From contig CM065885.1 in NCBI GenBank assembly GCA_033439255.1, positions 1,736,001 through 1,800,000 on the forward strand: DNA of 64,000 nucleotides, given 5' to 3'. The notes beneath the pieces are model-generated. The model ran no database searches. It was given only the letters and a program-made list of their open reading frames with translations, and was not told where the DNA came from. The position numbers and the translations under genes were made by a program. The stretch is from Hericium rajendrae. Its lineage: Eukaryota; Basidiomycota; Agaricomycetes; Russulales; Hericiaceae. Below are positions 1-11,146 of the stretch, in pieces; position 1 is the stretch's first letter, and the number at the start of each line of letters is the position of its first letter.

Positions 1-1559
1 ATTGAATTGAAGATATTGCCGAGCCCACCCTGAGAAGTGTGATCGCGTGCCATGAAATAAAATGCAGAGAGACAGCGCAGTCACTAAATCGGATGCCACC
101 CTTGCAGCGAGCTTCGGCACTATCGAACTGATCTGGTAGACAAGTCAATCTCGATGCTAAGACCGGACTGGTACGATCCGCCCACAGCGATGTTGGGGAG
201 TTTCACAATGTCCCATACACGGAATCTGCGATTTATATTCAGTCAAGATTCATCAAATGAATTCAACGTCAGAGACAAACTCTTTGACGACCTGCACTGT
301 AGTAAGAAATCAGCATGTTGAACGATCATCAATCAGGCGGTACGACTACATACCAATTCCAGTAGCTGGATTGTGATTAGCTCGTATCAGATCACATTGA
401 CTCATTGAATATCCGTGACACGCTCTCACCGACTTGCATCCCAATCAGCAGTACCTGCGTTGCCGAAAAGTCAGGTTCATTAATTAATTTGAACTTGCAA
501 AATCCGACATACGAGTATGATTGTCAAGGACCACCGCCATTTTCCCTTTGTCACTGCACTGAAAATGAGAACTATAGCTTCCAATTTTTGGAAAAGCACA
601 GACAGAAGTAGATCATTCGGGTGTAAAACCTGGAGATTGCGGGCGTTTCGTCACACGATTTTGAAGGTCAATGGAATGGTAACACTTACAGCTGTACTAA
701 AAAACAGATGGCGATCTGCCAACGAGTGTTTAAGTGACTCTTATCCAGACCAATTACGCTGAGACCAGACCCACCCCGACTCCAGGGGCCGCCTATACGA
801 GTGATGACATCAATGAAGGGAAATGTTTGGGACCGGCGAAAGGTACATGCATAAAGCGACCTGGTCAGGACGGCATAGTTAAGTGATTGGTATGACAGAA
901 CTGTCAGGCGTACGTACCATCGTCCACCTATCAACAAGAAAGGATCGTGGTAGGTAAGGATCTGAAGACGGGAAAAGGCGTAAAAATTCAGCCTTTGACA
1001 GAACCCAGGCTGGTGACGAAACGTACCAGGTAGTAATATGTCGAGTCGCATGCTGTCAATTTGGACGATTGATGTGAACTCTTGTCGGTAATGGTGGTAT
1101 AGCTTACTGAGAACTGCGTGCAGTGTTGACACGCAGCTTTTCAATACGTTGTCAGTGTGGAAAGGAGAACCGCAAGTGACGATACCAACAATAGCAGCGC
1201 GACCTGACTGAGTGTTGAATAAAATATCATACAACTTGTCGGTCGCTACTTACCAGCATTTTCAGCACCCCGCGGTCGTTCGGGTAGCTCAGATAGTACA
1301 GGTACGTCTTTGTTTCGGGGTCAACCTCACGCATATGCACCTCATATTGACCACTTGCCTGCAAGACCGACAGTCCGTAGAGAACAAGCATGACCATGCA
1401 GCATATCAACGCTCCGCCTATCAATCAATAATTCACCGACATCAACGCAGAGCTGAGTTGCATACAATTGGACGCACCGAAATTTTCACGAAAAACGCGG
1501 TCTGGAAGGGGTGTCGGTCCGTCGAGAGGGATGAGTGGAAGGCCCTGAGATGAAGACAT
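1..1559 (-). CDS. DUF6534-type membrane protein, copy 1 (cut by window edge)
   Basis: This is the 5' part of a gene running off the left edge. The chosen start is the ATG at 1557-1559. The N-terminus reads MSSSQGLPLIPLDGPTPLPD, and the first exon ends in a VFRENFG-type sequence. Later exons give a first membrane segment (ALICCMVMLVLYGLSVLQ) and then TYLYYLSYPNDRGVLKML, the order known from DUF6534 proteins of basidiomycetes: a seven-helix-like fold of unknown function. It continues through many small exons (for example CVSTLHAVLS near 1110-1135). The conserved C-terminal segment around YVNSCLATLNSR lies beyond the edge. It is about 80-85% similar to copy 2 at 28.7-30.9 kb. Function is unknown; a membrane location is inferred from the hydrophobic segments. 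I could not verify every splice site, so decay cannot be excluded. Confidence 0.5.
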
Positions 1560-1659
1560 GATACCCAACGAGGATACACAATATCGAGGAATAAACCTAC
1601 AACGACAGCAGGCTCGATGTCCCACACTTTTATACGAGCGAAAGGTGCGCGACCTCTTT

Positions 1660-2090
1660 GCTCTACTTATGTTGATTAGGCACCATCATCAAAGTGGTGT
1701 TGATCCGACGTTGGCTTGATGAACTGTCGACTGTTTTGATGAGGGGAATAACAGCGCTGGGACCTGCTGGAGCAATCATGATTCCATCGGAGGAAACGCA
1801 GGCCCGACACCAACGCGGAGCTGAGTTGCATAAATTTGGACGCACCGAGGTTTTCACGAAAAACGCTGTCTGGAACCGGTGTCGGTCTTCGAGAGGGATG
1901 AGTGGAGCCCAACGAGGATACACAGCATCGAGGGATGAACCTAGTGCACGACCTGTTTGCCCTAGCCACGTTGATTAAGCAGTTGAATCATCATCGTAGT
2001 GATGTTGATCCGACGTTGGCTTGATGATCTGTCGACTCTTTTGATGAGAGGAATAATAGCGCTGGCCACCAGCTGAAGCGATCATGATTC
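1660..2090 (-). repeat. Local tandem duplication carrying a spare DUF6534 exon 1
   Basis: Upstream of copy 1 its first coding exon occurs again at about 1815-1910, with peptide PTPVPDSVFRENLG in the minus direction. The flank at 1690-1790 is repeated at 1990-2100 (ctgtcgactgttttgatgag against ctgtcgactcttttgatgag). The unit is about 300-360 bp. Partner copy 2 has only one such exon, so this duplication followed the block duplication or was lost there. Whether the spare exon is transcribed as an alternative first exon cannot be told from sequence. Confidence 0.6.
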
Positions 2091-3029
2091 CAGCGGAGAA
2101 AACATAGGCCGATGCGACATTGGCAGTCCATTGTCAGTGACATCTACACAGGTCCCATCGGCGCAGAGCCTAACCACAATGTGACACATACATATGTCCC
2201 TTCTACCAATGTAGCAAGGCGTCTCTAAAGCAATCATGATCTGTTGCTGTTCAACAATACGGCAGTAACGCAATTTTTGGTGTCTGTTCACTATAACGCA
2301 AAAGCATGTCGATCACACGGTGGATAGAATATCTTCTGTATCAGACCTTGAACCGAGAAGCAGCGTCCTCATTGCTCAACTGATTGATGATAACAATGGA
2401 GCATCGGGGGTCCTCGCAGTGGATTCAGATCATTCAATGCGACTGGCCAGAAACAGCGCCTGAAAAGTCATTACATTAGCTGCTTTTAGAGGACACCAGA
2501 CGCGGAAAACAGACAAGACCGCGATGCCGGACTAAAGAGACCGTTAGCCCGGGCACCAAACTTCAAGAAAGCGTACAGCACTCACTACAGCTGCCCATGA
2601 ACGGGACAATTCCTGACAGCGAACTGCTGGATACGCATCGCCCTTCCGGTCAAGAAACAATGGTACACCTGGCTCGACACAAAGACACGATACCGGTTAT
2701 CGTAACACATAACAGATGCCTACAGATGATGTAGTCGCCCGAGCCGCTCCACTGGCAGTTTCAAGTATCGTCTCTACATCCTCTTCTGAGGGCGACCCGC
2801 AGACATCACTTGACGACCACTGCCTTGAAACATGCCAAAGCTTTTTGACGACACTTGCCATCACGGCAAACAGAACCTGCGCATGCGTTAAGAGCCAAAA
2901 AATCAAAAAACATTCAGATGTGTGATAAACAGACCTATACATTCCATGGTTGTTTCGCTGAATCAAATTCTTTGATGGAAGCAGCATCGACATGCGCAAT
3001 GATCGTGTCTCCGAGATCAGCAAGCGAGA

Positions 3030-3140
3030 ACGCGTCCAGAACAGCCTTCACGAGCGTGATGGGACCTCGGTCTTCTGCACGAGGTCGTCCCCGGCGTTCT
3101 CGACCACCAGAGGCGCATGCTCGTGCTCCTGCGGTTTCAT
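3030..3140 (-). pseudogene. Shard of the GVP36 BAR-domain gene
   Basis: These roughly 110 bp match the intact BAR gene at 34627-34740 closely (ccagaacagccttcacgagc against ccagaaccgccttcatgagc, then the shared run ggtcttctgcacgaggtcgt). In the parent this is the fourth exon, encoding the segment around VQKTEVAITLMKAVLD. Only this piece is present. It abuts the end of duplication block A and has no start codon or flanking exons, so it is a non-functional fragment left at a rearrangement breakpoint. Confidence 0.75.
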
Positions 3141-3808
3141 ATTGGTGCAGCGGACGTGTACTGAGTCGCGGGCTTTTGAGCCTACCACACTGTTGGTCCC
3201 TTGTAAGCATTTACTCTAGGACCATATCCCCCTAGCACTCGGACGGTGCGTCAGATTGCTGAATGTGGGAGGAGGAGGTACATTCTGTAGGGTGTGCAGT
3301 AGAGTAGGCAATATCGCTACATGAAGGAAGCGGCTGGTCGTGCAGAGATCATGTGAGGTCGCAGATTTGAAGAGAAGGGAATCGATCGAACGTACGTATA
3401 TACGTAGGGCGACTGTAAGCGGCTGTCACGGTGCTAAGTGCTTGAGTTTGTATTATGAGGCATTCTGCATCCTCGTGTCTGCGGCTTTCTCAAAGCATCT
3501 CATTGCGAACGCGGCTGCTTGCGTGAGGGTGAGGACGCGCTGAGAATGGCGCTCAGGAATGGGTAGGTCGCGAGGCGGAGGTGTCCAGGGAGAGGCCGAC
3601 TGGGACTGGCAGGGCTGGGAGCCGAGCTAGCAGGCATGGACGAGGTGAGAGAGGCAGGCGTCGAACCAGTCGGGTGTTCAGAAATTGAATGACGTTGCGC
3701 CCGATCGGGCCGGGAAGTGGTTGCTCCGACCCGGTTCGTCCCGATTATGCTTTACCCCGCAAATTGCGATCTTCTCCTTCGCTCCCCACGTCCTCGACGC
3801 TGCCCACC
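3141..3808. other. Spacer and promoter region before the PP2C gene
   Basis: No gene was recognised. The stretch separates the GVP36 shard from the phosphatase start and must hold the promoter of the plus-strand gene. An upstream in-frame ATG at 3689 lies here, but the one at 3809 has the better start context (ccaccatga) and gives a more typical mitochondrial leader. Confidence 0.5.
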
Positions 3809-5788
3809 ATGACCCCCCCAGGCCCTATCAAGGCCTTCCCCAAGCGACTCTACACCGTCCTCCCTCGCTCAGCAGCAGGCTCCTCTGCTCAGCGCGGTCG
3901 CTCTAGCTCCTTCTCCTCGTCCTCGGCACGCTCCCTCTTTACGGCCCCGCCCTCGTCGCTCTCCTCGCTCGGCTTCTTTGACACTCCTCCGCCGCCACAG
4001 GGCAAGCACGGCCACGGTCCTCTCACTCCCTCCCGTCTCCCGCCCCACTCCAAGGCAGAGCTTGAGGCTCCCGACTCACCCACCCACCATTCGCAGTCCT
4101 CCCAGTCATCGCATTCATCCAGCGGCGGAAATGGCTCGAACGGGAACAGCGGCAACGGTGCCCCACACTCCTCCATCGCCCTCTCCTCCACAACCCCGTC
4201 CACCCATTCGTCTAATCCTAACCACTCCTTCCCCACGAGCACGCACAATCCACCCTTTTTCCCGTATACCCCCTTCTCCACCCCTCCGCCCTCCGCGTCC
4301 GCAGCCGAGTCCGAGACTGCCCCGGACCATGCTTCCTCGCGGGCTGCCCCGCACAAACACCGAACGAAGTACCACTTTGACGTCGGCGCCTATGGCATTC
4401 CGAAGCGCGGCGACCGGGCGCGATCGCAGCATTCTCGCGTGATGGACGAGCTGGATCTCGCCGTGCAAGTTGGCGAGGATGCGTACTTTGTGCGGGAGAA
4501 TGCGATGGGTGTTGCGGATGGCGTCGGCGGCTGGTCACGATGCAGTGAGTGTTCTTCTTTATCCATGCCTGCGTTGGAGACAGCATGTTCGTGTGACTGG
4601 TAACTTCTTCGTGCGGAGCGATCGATTCGCAGACAAGTTGTTGTTCGACTACCGTGTATCTGGTCTACGACCCCGCAGGCGGAACGTGCACACTGCGAGG
4701 CCGCGCTGCACATGTTATCTATATTTACTGACATCTTTGTACAGAATCGTCCCTCACGGACCCCTCGCCCTCAGCCCTCTTCGCACGCCGGCTCATGCAC
4801 TTCTGCTCTGCCGAAGTCGCATCGTCGTTGCCCTCCCCGTCACCTTGCCCACCATCTCCCCCACTACCATCATTCACATTCGCGCCTCCATACGTCCCAT
4901 TCACTCCGCCACCGACGCCACCATCACTCGCGTCCGTGGCAGAAGAGGAGGACTGTGACGACGAGTACGACGATTTCGAAGAGGGCCTCGACGTGCTGCT
5001 GATCCTCGAGCGTGCATACGAGCGCGCGCTCAAAGCGCACGTCGCCCCGCCCGCACCGAGTCGCACGCCCCCGCCCCGCGTGCCGACGCCCCCCAAACCC
5101 GCACAAGAGCCCGTCCCGCTTCTCACCGGCTCCTCGACAGCCCTGCTCGCCGTCCTCGACCACGCCGGCCCCTCCCCACCGACCTTCCCCTCGCCCTCCC
5201 CAGACGACACACCCACCTCCACCTGCGACGCCATAATCCGCATCGCGCACCTCGGCGACTGCATGGGCATGCTCGTCCGCGGCGCCTCCATCGTCTGGCG
5301 CAGCGACGAGATGTGGTGGGCCTTCAACACGCCGCTCCAGCTCGGCCCGAGCACGCGCACGCCCCCGAGCGCGGCACAGCTGCTCACGCTGCCCGTGCGC
5401 GCGGACGACATCCTCATCCTCGCGAGCGACGGGCTGAGCGATAATTTGTGGGACGAGGACGTGCTCGACGAGGTCGTGCGCTTCCGCGCGGGCATGCAGG
5501 CCGGCGCCGCGGGCTGGTCGCTGCTCGGGCGGCGCACGCTCGCGGGCATGCTCAGCGAGGCGCTGTGCTCGCGCGCGCGGCGCGTCGCGGAGGCGCGCGG
5601 GGGCGACGAGATCCCGTTCGCGCGGCGCGCGAAGGAGGAGGGCCGGGTGTTCCGGGGCGGCAAGGCGGACGGTGCGTGCTTCGCTTCGTTTTTGGTGTCC
5701 GGCGCAGGCTGATAAGATCAATGTCGCAGATATATCGGTCCTCGTGGCGGTCATTTCGCCGGCGGAGGGCGACGCGCAGCCGCATTAG
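3809..5788 (+). CDS. PTC7: PTC7-type PP2C protein phosphatase, probably mitochondrial
   Basis: Metal-dependent Ser/Thr phosphatase of the PTC7/SpoIIE-like branch. Exons: 3809-4544, 4745-5671, 5730-5788; 573 aa. The N-terminus is rich in Arg and Ser with few acidic residues, like a mitochondrial presequence. A long Ser/Pro/His low-complexity segment follows. Catalytic blocks are GVADGVGGW (metal-binding Asp), LFARRLMHFCS, TGSSTALLAVL, IAHLGDCMGMLVR, ILILASDGLSDNLWDEDVLD and the C-terminal KADDISVLVAVI with its metal Asp. Yeast Ptc7 dephosphorylates the coenzyme Q enzyme Coq7; the same role here is inference. The catalytic half has two Pro/acidic inserts (about residues 265-310 and 330-390), making the protein longer than the usual 340-400 aa. 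The first intron is 200 bp, long for this window. Confidence 0.85.
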
Positions 5789-6104
5789 AGCGGCAGCTCT
5801 GCTTCCTGTCCTATTCGCGTCGCGCTACCCACCATACAGCCATACATACTTCGTCTGTACATAAAACCCCCGCCGGGACTTCTCTTCGACTTCATGCCTC
5901 GATCATTCGACTTTCCTTAGCTCTATGCTTCATTCCCGCGCTTCGCATCTTGATTCAGCTGCATATGTACCCGTACTCTCCCTACACGTCCCGTTGTCGC
6001 CTGCATGCATCTATACAGTATAAAGTTGGTCCGCATCGGACATTGCATGGTCTACCCCACGCGTGCTGGCTCCGCGCGCAGTCGGACGGAAACAGGTTAT
6101 AGAG
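5789..6104. other. 3' flank of the phosphatase gene, no gene seen
   Basis: AT-richer convergent spacer between the plus-strand phosphatase and the minus-strand unknown gene. No open frame with recognisable content. Confidence 0.5.
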
Positions 6105-6398
6105 CTTTTCGTTAGCGAAGCAGGCTACGATACACCTTGTATGCAAGCTGAAATACAAAGTCAGTATTCCTTTGTTTTATAATCACGCCTCCGCAGGTCC
6201 GAACACCCGCTCCGCTGCCTCAACGTGTGCCCCCACCGCGTACTCCAGCCCCGCCAGCACGCTGCCCCGCCGAGTCCCCGTGCCGAGCGCTTCTAGCCCT
6301 CGAGCATCCCGCGCCGCGGCACGCACGCGCGCAGGTCGCGGTGCGCGGGCCCGCCCGCGGCCGACAACAAGCCAACCGCGCAGGTTATACTTAGTCAT
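6105..6398 (-). pseudogene. Degraded second copy of the last exon of the unknown gene
   Basis: On the minus strand this ends in ERVFGPAEA and a stop, exactly like the intact gene ending at 6480. The flanks downstream of the stop also match (acaccttg, then aatacaaagt, then attcct, in both copies). The copies are offset by 297 bp. Upstream of the shared terminus only patches remain (ARDARGLEALG against ARRPTLEGLRALG), consistent with an internal deletion. It therefore looks like a tandem duplication of the terminal exon plus 3' flank, followed by decay. Read-through from the intact gene cannot use it, because that gene stops first. Confidence 0.65.
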
Positions 6399-6479
6399 AA
6401 AGTTTGTTGTTAGTGAACCGAGCTACAATACACCTTGCGTACGTCAAAATACAAAGTTAGCATTCCTCTGCTTCTCCAA

Positions 6480-7571
6480 TCACGCCTCCGCAGGCCCAAA
6501 CACCCGCTCCTCCGCCACCCGCCGAATCTCCTCCACTACCTCCCGCACCTCCCGCTCCTCAACCCGCGCCCCCATGGTGCTCCCAACGCCAGCACATCCC
6601 AGCTCCGCCAACATTCCATGCAGCTCGCCCGCACACTCCCGCAGCTCCACCGCGTCCCCGTGCGCGAGCAGCGCGCCGAGCGCGCGCAGCCCCTCCAGCG
6701 TCGGGCGCCGTGCCGCCAACAGCCGCACGCAGTCGCGCAGATCGCCGTGCGCCAACATGCCCGCAGCCGACAACGCGCCGACCGCTCGCGCTTGCGCCAG
6801 CGCGCCCGCCGCATCCTCACCAGGCCTCAACTCACACCCACCGTCCTACACCCACCGCATCAGCCACATCCCACACACCACAAAAAAAAAGAAGAGACGC
6901 ACAGCCGCCCACCACCCCCCAAACCCCCCAATCGCACACTCGCGCACGCACCACGCAAAGCACGCGCCCGCGTCGCCGTAGCACGCGCGGAACGCATTGT
7001 CGAGCGCGCGCGCGGTCGCCGCGGCGGCGGGCGCGGCGACGCACCGCGCGAGGTCGGCCGTGCGCGCGGGCGTCCAGTCGCGCAGCGCGACGACCGCGTG
7101 GGCGTGGAAGGCGCGGAGGGCGGGGGTGCGTGCTGCGAGGGCGCGGGCGAGGGGCGTGGACCAGGGGCGGAGCGGGTGGGCGGAGGCGGGCGCGAAGGGC
7201 GCGGCGCGGGGGTTGAAGGCGAAGGTGTCGGGGGTGTCGAGGAGGCGGTCGAGCTCGGCGAGGAGCGGCGTGTGCAGGTCGACGGTGTATTCGTCTGCGT
7301 CTTTGCTGCTGGATGTGGAGGGCCCTGGCTCGGGGAGCTCGACGAGCGTGTCGTGCGAGGAGCTCGTCGGAGAGCTCGAGAAGGACAGGTCGGAGCCGAA
7401 GGGCGATGGGAGGCTTGGGAAATCGTCGTCCTCGGGCCGGGGTGCTGTGGGGGACGGCAGCGGGTCCTGCTTCCACTTCCCGGACACGGCGCTGGAGTAC
7501 GAGAGCACCTTCGGCTGTGGTACGAAGGGCGGCGCCTCGTGGATGCTTGGGCGGTGTAATATGTGAGACAT
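6480..7571 (-). CDS. Unknown protein, 324 aa
   Basis: Family not recognised. Start ATG at 7571 (MSHILHRPSIHEAPPFVPQP). Exon 1 is 6948-7571 and exon 2 is 6480-6830. The intron 6831-6947 is inferred, since the reading frame closes inside it and a CTGAT-like branch site and AG acceptor are present; the donor GTGCGC is weak. The N-terminal third is Pro/Ser-rich and acidic and looks disordered. The C-terminal two thirds are Ala/Arg/Leu-rich and helical (for example LAARRPTLEGLRALGALLAH and EVREVVEEIRRVAEERVF), possibly a helical repeat or coiled coil. Very high GC and strong codon bias support coding. The opposite strand carries long open frames that are GC-driven shadows. Confidence 0.6.
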
Positions 7572-8130
7572 CGGCAGACAATGTTCGGGGCGGTTGGATA
7601 TTGGAGGTGAGCCGCACGAATAAATCAGCGCAGGGCTTTATATCCCTGGATGGCAAAGGCAGATATGAAAGGGAGAACAAAGCGTGAAGGCCCTTGCAGC
7701 GCTTGGTTCCTCGTGTCGGCCATCCTCGTGGCGAGTGGGCCTGCCCGCTCCAAACTGCAGGACCTGCAGCAGCAGCCAATCACTTGACTGGGATGTGCAC
7801 ATTTCTGGAGGGCGATGCCCGCTTGAAGTTGAGCGCATACAAAAACGTATCCAATACACTGGTTTTGCAGACGCACCTGCGAGACCGCTGCACAAACACC
7901 ATTTCAGGGATAAGATCGCACCAGGAAAAGCCGATAAAATGGCGCAGTACCAGGTCTTCGTTCTTTTCGAACATTATCATGGTCGTCTTGTTGAATACAA
8001 GGTGCGTTTTCATGACTGCAATTTGTACGTCCTCGAAGGTGACTGTCGGCAGAAGAACAAGGCTCATGGGCCCACAGCACCATACAAACAGGTCGGATAC
8101 CAAGATTATTAAATGTTTAGTCGTTAACAA
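7572..8130. other. Spacer, no gene seen
   Basis: Holds the promoter of the unknown minus-strand gene and the 5' flank of the tRNA-Ser gene. Short open frames are present but none has a recognisable motif or codon bias. Confidence 0.4.
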
Positions 8131-8232
8131 GACACTATAGCCAAGTGGTTACGGCGACAGATTCGAATTGGATATTCCATAAAACTTATCTGTTTCCCTC
8201 TGGGAGCGCAGGTTCAAATCCTGCTGGTGTCG
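8131..8232 (+). tRNA. tRNA-Ser (anticodon CGA), with intron
   Basis: Acceptor GACACTA (8131-8137) pairs with TGGTGTC (8225-8231), and the discriminator is G8232. The anticodon stem is ACAGA (8157-8161) with TCTGT (8189-8193). The loop gives TT-CGA-A, so the anticodon is CGA at 8164-8166. A 20-nt intron (8168-8187) lies one base 3' of the anticodon, the canonical place. The long variable arm (tccctctggga) fits a serine tRNA. The T arm is GCAGG-TTCAAAT-CCTGC. A T4 run follows at about 8252, a plausible Pol III terminator. Confidence 0.93.
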
Positions 8233-8459
8233 GTAATGGATGTCTGTGGTATTTTACTGCAGCGTCCCTACTGATTTTGTTACCCATGCAATGCCTATGC
8301 CAATGCAATTAGAATCGCGTATTTTTGACGGCATCCCGCCCTAGATGGATGTGTGGGTTGGGTCAGCTAAGGATACCAGCCTAGCATTAGCATCTACAAA
8401 ATATGACAGAACAGCCTGTAGATCCTGGTATGATAGCACCCCGTACAGTCCAATGCAAA
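8233..8459. other. Spacer between tRNA-Ser and SDA1 3' end
   Basis: No gene seen. It contains the Pol III T-run just after the tRNA and the 3' flank of SDA1. Confidence 0.4.
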
Positions 8460-11146
8460 TCAATGATACGACTTCTTCGCCTTGTCGATATGCGCCCTCA
8501 ACCGCCGCTGCTTCTCCCTCAGCGATTGCTTCTTCTTCCCCCGCACGCCTTGGCTCCCCATAATCATCATGATCGGCTTGTTCCGTTTCTTCTCGCGGTT
8601 CGTCGTGCTGCTCACAGTCTCCCGGTTCTTCTTTCCCTTCATCGAGCCGAACTTCTCGCGGCCCTCGCGGCCCTTCGCGATCGACGCCATCCGCTCCTCG
8701 TAGTCTGCCTTGGTCTTCTTGCGCGGTCCGAGGATGTCTTCCTCGCCGACCACGGCGGTCTGCTCGTCGGCGGCGGAGTAGCTCGATTTTTGTGCGGCTT
8801 GCAGCTCGCTCAGTTTGCGTTTCGCGGACGTACCGCCGCCGGCTTCGACGGCTTTTGACGCCGCTTTCAGGCGCAGATCGTTCAGCATTGCAAAGTCGGC
8901 CGGCGTCAGAATCTGCAAATCTGGTGAGCCACTGGAATATCCTTCAAAGAACATTGACGCACTTTTGTAGTGGCCAGTGTGGATATCCTGTCTGGCTCTG
9001 GAGCGGCAGATGCGCTCTTCGCCGCCTTTGCGTCAGCATCGGCTTCGTCGTCACTGTCGCTGACGACGATGTTATCGTCGCCATCACTTTCGACGTCGAT
9101 CCAGCCGCCCGTGTCGGACGACGAGTCGGACGAATTTGACTCGACATCCCAGCCGTCCCAGCCATCACTCTCGTTCTCATCTCCTGATGCAACCCCGTCT
9201 TCTTCTCGCAGAGCCTTGAGGTGGTCCTCGAGCATCTATGACCGATATGAGCATCAAATAGGCAGGCAAAACCCAGGAAAATAGACGTACAGCCAGGCCC
9301 TCGATATCGATGGCTGCGTGCTCGCCATGGCCGAACGGTGCCGGTTGGCGGCCCTGCGCCATATCCATGCTCGCAGTCTTACCCTAAAGAAGCAAGGCAC
9401 AATTAGCACCGTTGTGCCCATCCAGCACACAAACGGCTTACCCTCTCCCTCCGTTTAAGCATCCCCGGATTCACATCCCTGAACAACTGCAGCAGCCCGC
9501 GCGCACCGCGCGTGACCGCTTTATCGCGGCTCTTCCGGTACTCGATCAGATCGTTCAGCAGATCCTCCTCCATCGCCCACGGCTGCCGCCTGCAGATCTC
9601 CCGCACCGAGTTCAACCCCGCCGCGATGACCTCGCTGCCCACGCCCGGGTGTATGAACTCCTGCGCGAGCTTCCTAATCACAGGCGTAATCGCGTCCGGT
9701 GGCGTGAAGTCGTGGATGGACTGCACCAGGCACGCGAGGATCGACGGCACGCGCAGCTGGTGGTACGTGAGGTACTTCATGACGTACGTGTAGAAGCCGA
9801 GCACGGTCAGCTTGTGCGCGCCGACGGCGCGCGAGAGCAGCTGCATGATGAGGATCTTGTGGTCGAGCGAGAAGCGCTTGTCGTAGCGGTTCAGGATGTC
9901 GTAGAGCTTTTCGCTGAAGCTTTGCGGGTCGTGCAGGAGCTGCAGCGCCGGGAAGTTCGTGCTAATCTCTGAAGCCTTACGCTTTTTTTTCTGCGGAGGT
10001 ATGGACAGATGAGATGAGATTGCACAATACATGGAGGTGCTACTTACCTTCTTGTCGGATTTGATGGTCTTGCGCATCTTGTTGTCCCCGCTGCGCGTCT
10101 TCTGTTTGACTGCGCGCTTATGTATGAGAGCTTTGATGTCCATGGCCTGAGGATTGCTCAGTGAGATAACATAGACGACCAACGAGATCAACTCACGTTG
10201 TCGTCTTCGTCGTCGCTGTCCTCAGCGTCATCATCGCTGCCGAGGAAAAAATGGATGGAAGCGCTCTGTACTTTTACAGAGGGATGGAAACAACCAAGAG
10301 CAACGATCGCGACCGACTTGGCATCATCCCTGTCAAGCGAAGCAGCAGCGGTTGGTCAGAGGGCGAGCCGTGGAAACAAATTAGAGACGCACCAGATACC
10401 CTTCGTCCAAAGTTCCTTCGTGACGATGACAGCCCAAACTGCCTCCTCTCCATTCTTGACTGAGCCTTCGTCCCCTGCAGAACGAGCTTTGCCTTTGTCC
10501 CCAATCACATCTGCATCCATCCCTCGCTCGACCATCCCGAAAAGCATGGCCTGGACGGCACGGTTCAGCTTGTGGTTCTTCGTTCGACTATTAGCGGTCC
10601 TGATGTCCGACAGGATAGTTTTACGAATAAATGCACGCAGAGACGAGGATGTTGAACGCGGGAGTAAAGGAAACAGTGTTTTTAGGAGCCTGCGAATCCT
10701 TCAGCATGATGCAGATGCGATGAGAGGAGAGGAGGATGCGCACTCGATAGACGATATAACATTTTTATTGCGGAGCATCACCAGGTTCTGCACGAGATTG
10801 TGACGGATATCAGGCGAGAGACTCCCGAAGTGCTCCAGAAGCAGGGATGACATCTGCGAAGGAAACTCTTTTGTCTCGGCAGGATAACATTGTGTAACCT
10901 ACATGAGAAACCATTAACTCTGTACGCATTTTTTTCCATAGAAGATAAGCGACTGACCTGCGAAATGAAGGAGACAAGCTCTCTGAAGTGGCTGGCCTGT
11001 TCATTCGGATTGATCTGGAAAATCTGGCGGATGCTAAGGTAGTGGTTCCATTGCTGAAGAAACTCTTCCTTGTAGCCGACAGGATCGCGTTTGATGAGAT
11101 TTTGAAGCTGGGGGAGATTAGAGGTCAACAGAATGCCTCGTGCCAT
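8460..11146 (-). CDS. SDA1: SDA1, nuclear protein for 60S ribosome biogenesis
   Basis: Nine exons were traced with consistent phase: 10958-11146, 10744-10898, 10393-10689, 10197-10329, 10048-10146, 9442-9990, 9291-9383, 8963-9235, 8460-8912, giving 746 aa, close to the family's usual size. The N-terminus [20 protein letters not shown] followed by [19 protein letters not shown] is the SDA1 N-terminal domain. Other hallmarks are [32 protein letters not shown]-type helical repeats, [37 protein letters not shown] and [18 protein letters not shown]. An acidic stretch (about 500-570) precedes [17 protein letters not shown] and a very basic C-terminus ([16 protein letters not shown]). Yeast Sda1 acts in late pre-60S maturation and export, and in actin organisation and G1 progression. 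No defect seen. Confidence 0.95.

Larger units (their letters stand above)
1..3020. repeat. Segmental duplication, block A copy 1 (partner 29338-32345)
   Basis: The sequence from base 1 to about 3020 can be followed with frequent mismatches and small indels along 29338-32345. Both copies hold a DUF6534 gene on the minus strand plus its upstream region. Shared anchors include the start (gatattgccgagcccaccc), the exon 1 region, and the stretch around cagatgcctacagatg at 2712 matching cagatgcctgcagatg at 31919. Similarity ends near 3020 and 32345, where the copies join different gene shards (GVP36 here, amine oxidase in the partner). Confidence 0.8.

Noticed and set aside
4725-5754. Long open frames on the minus strand opposite the phosphatase gene
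   Set aside because: They are shadows of a very GC-rich coding sequence with third-position bias on the plus strand; they have no family motifs, while the plus strand holds all PP2C blocks.
6435-7779. Long plus- and minus-strand frames overlapping the unknown gene at 6480-7571
   Set aside because: Low-complexity Arg/Ala/Gly text typical of GC-rich antisense frames. The chosen frame has the better start and composition, and its 3' end is echoed by the duplicated exon.
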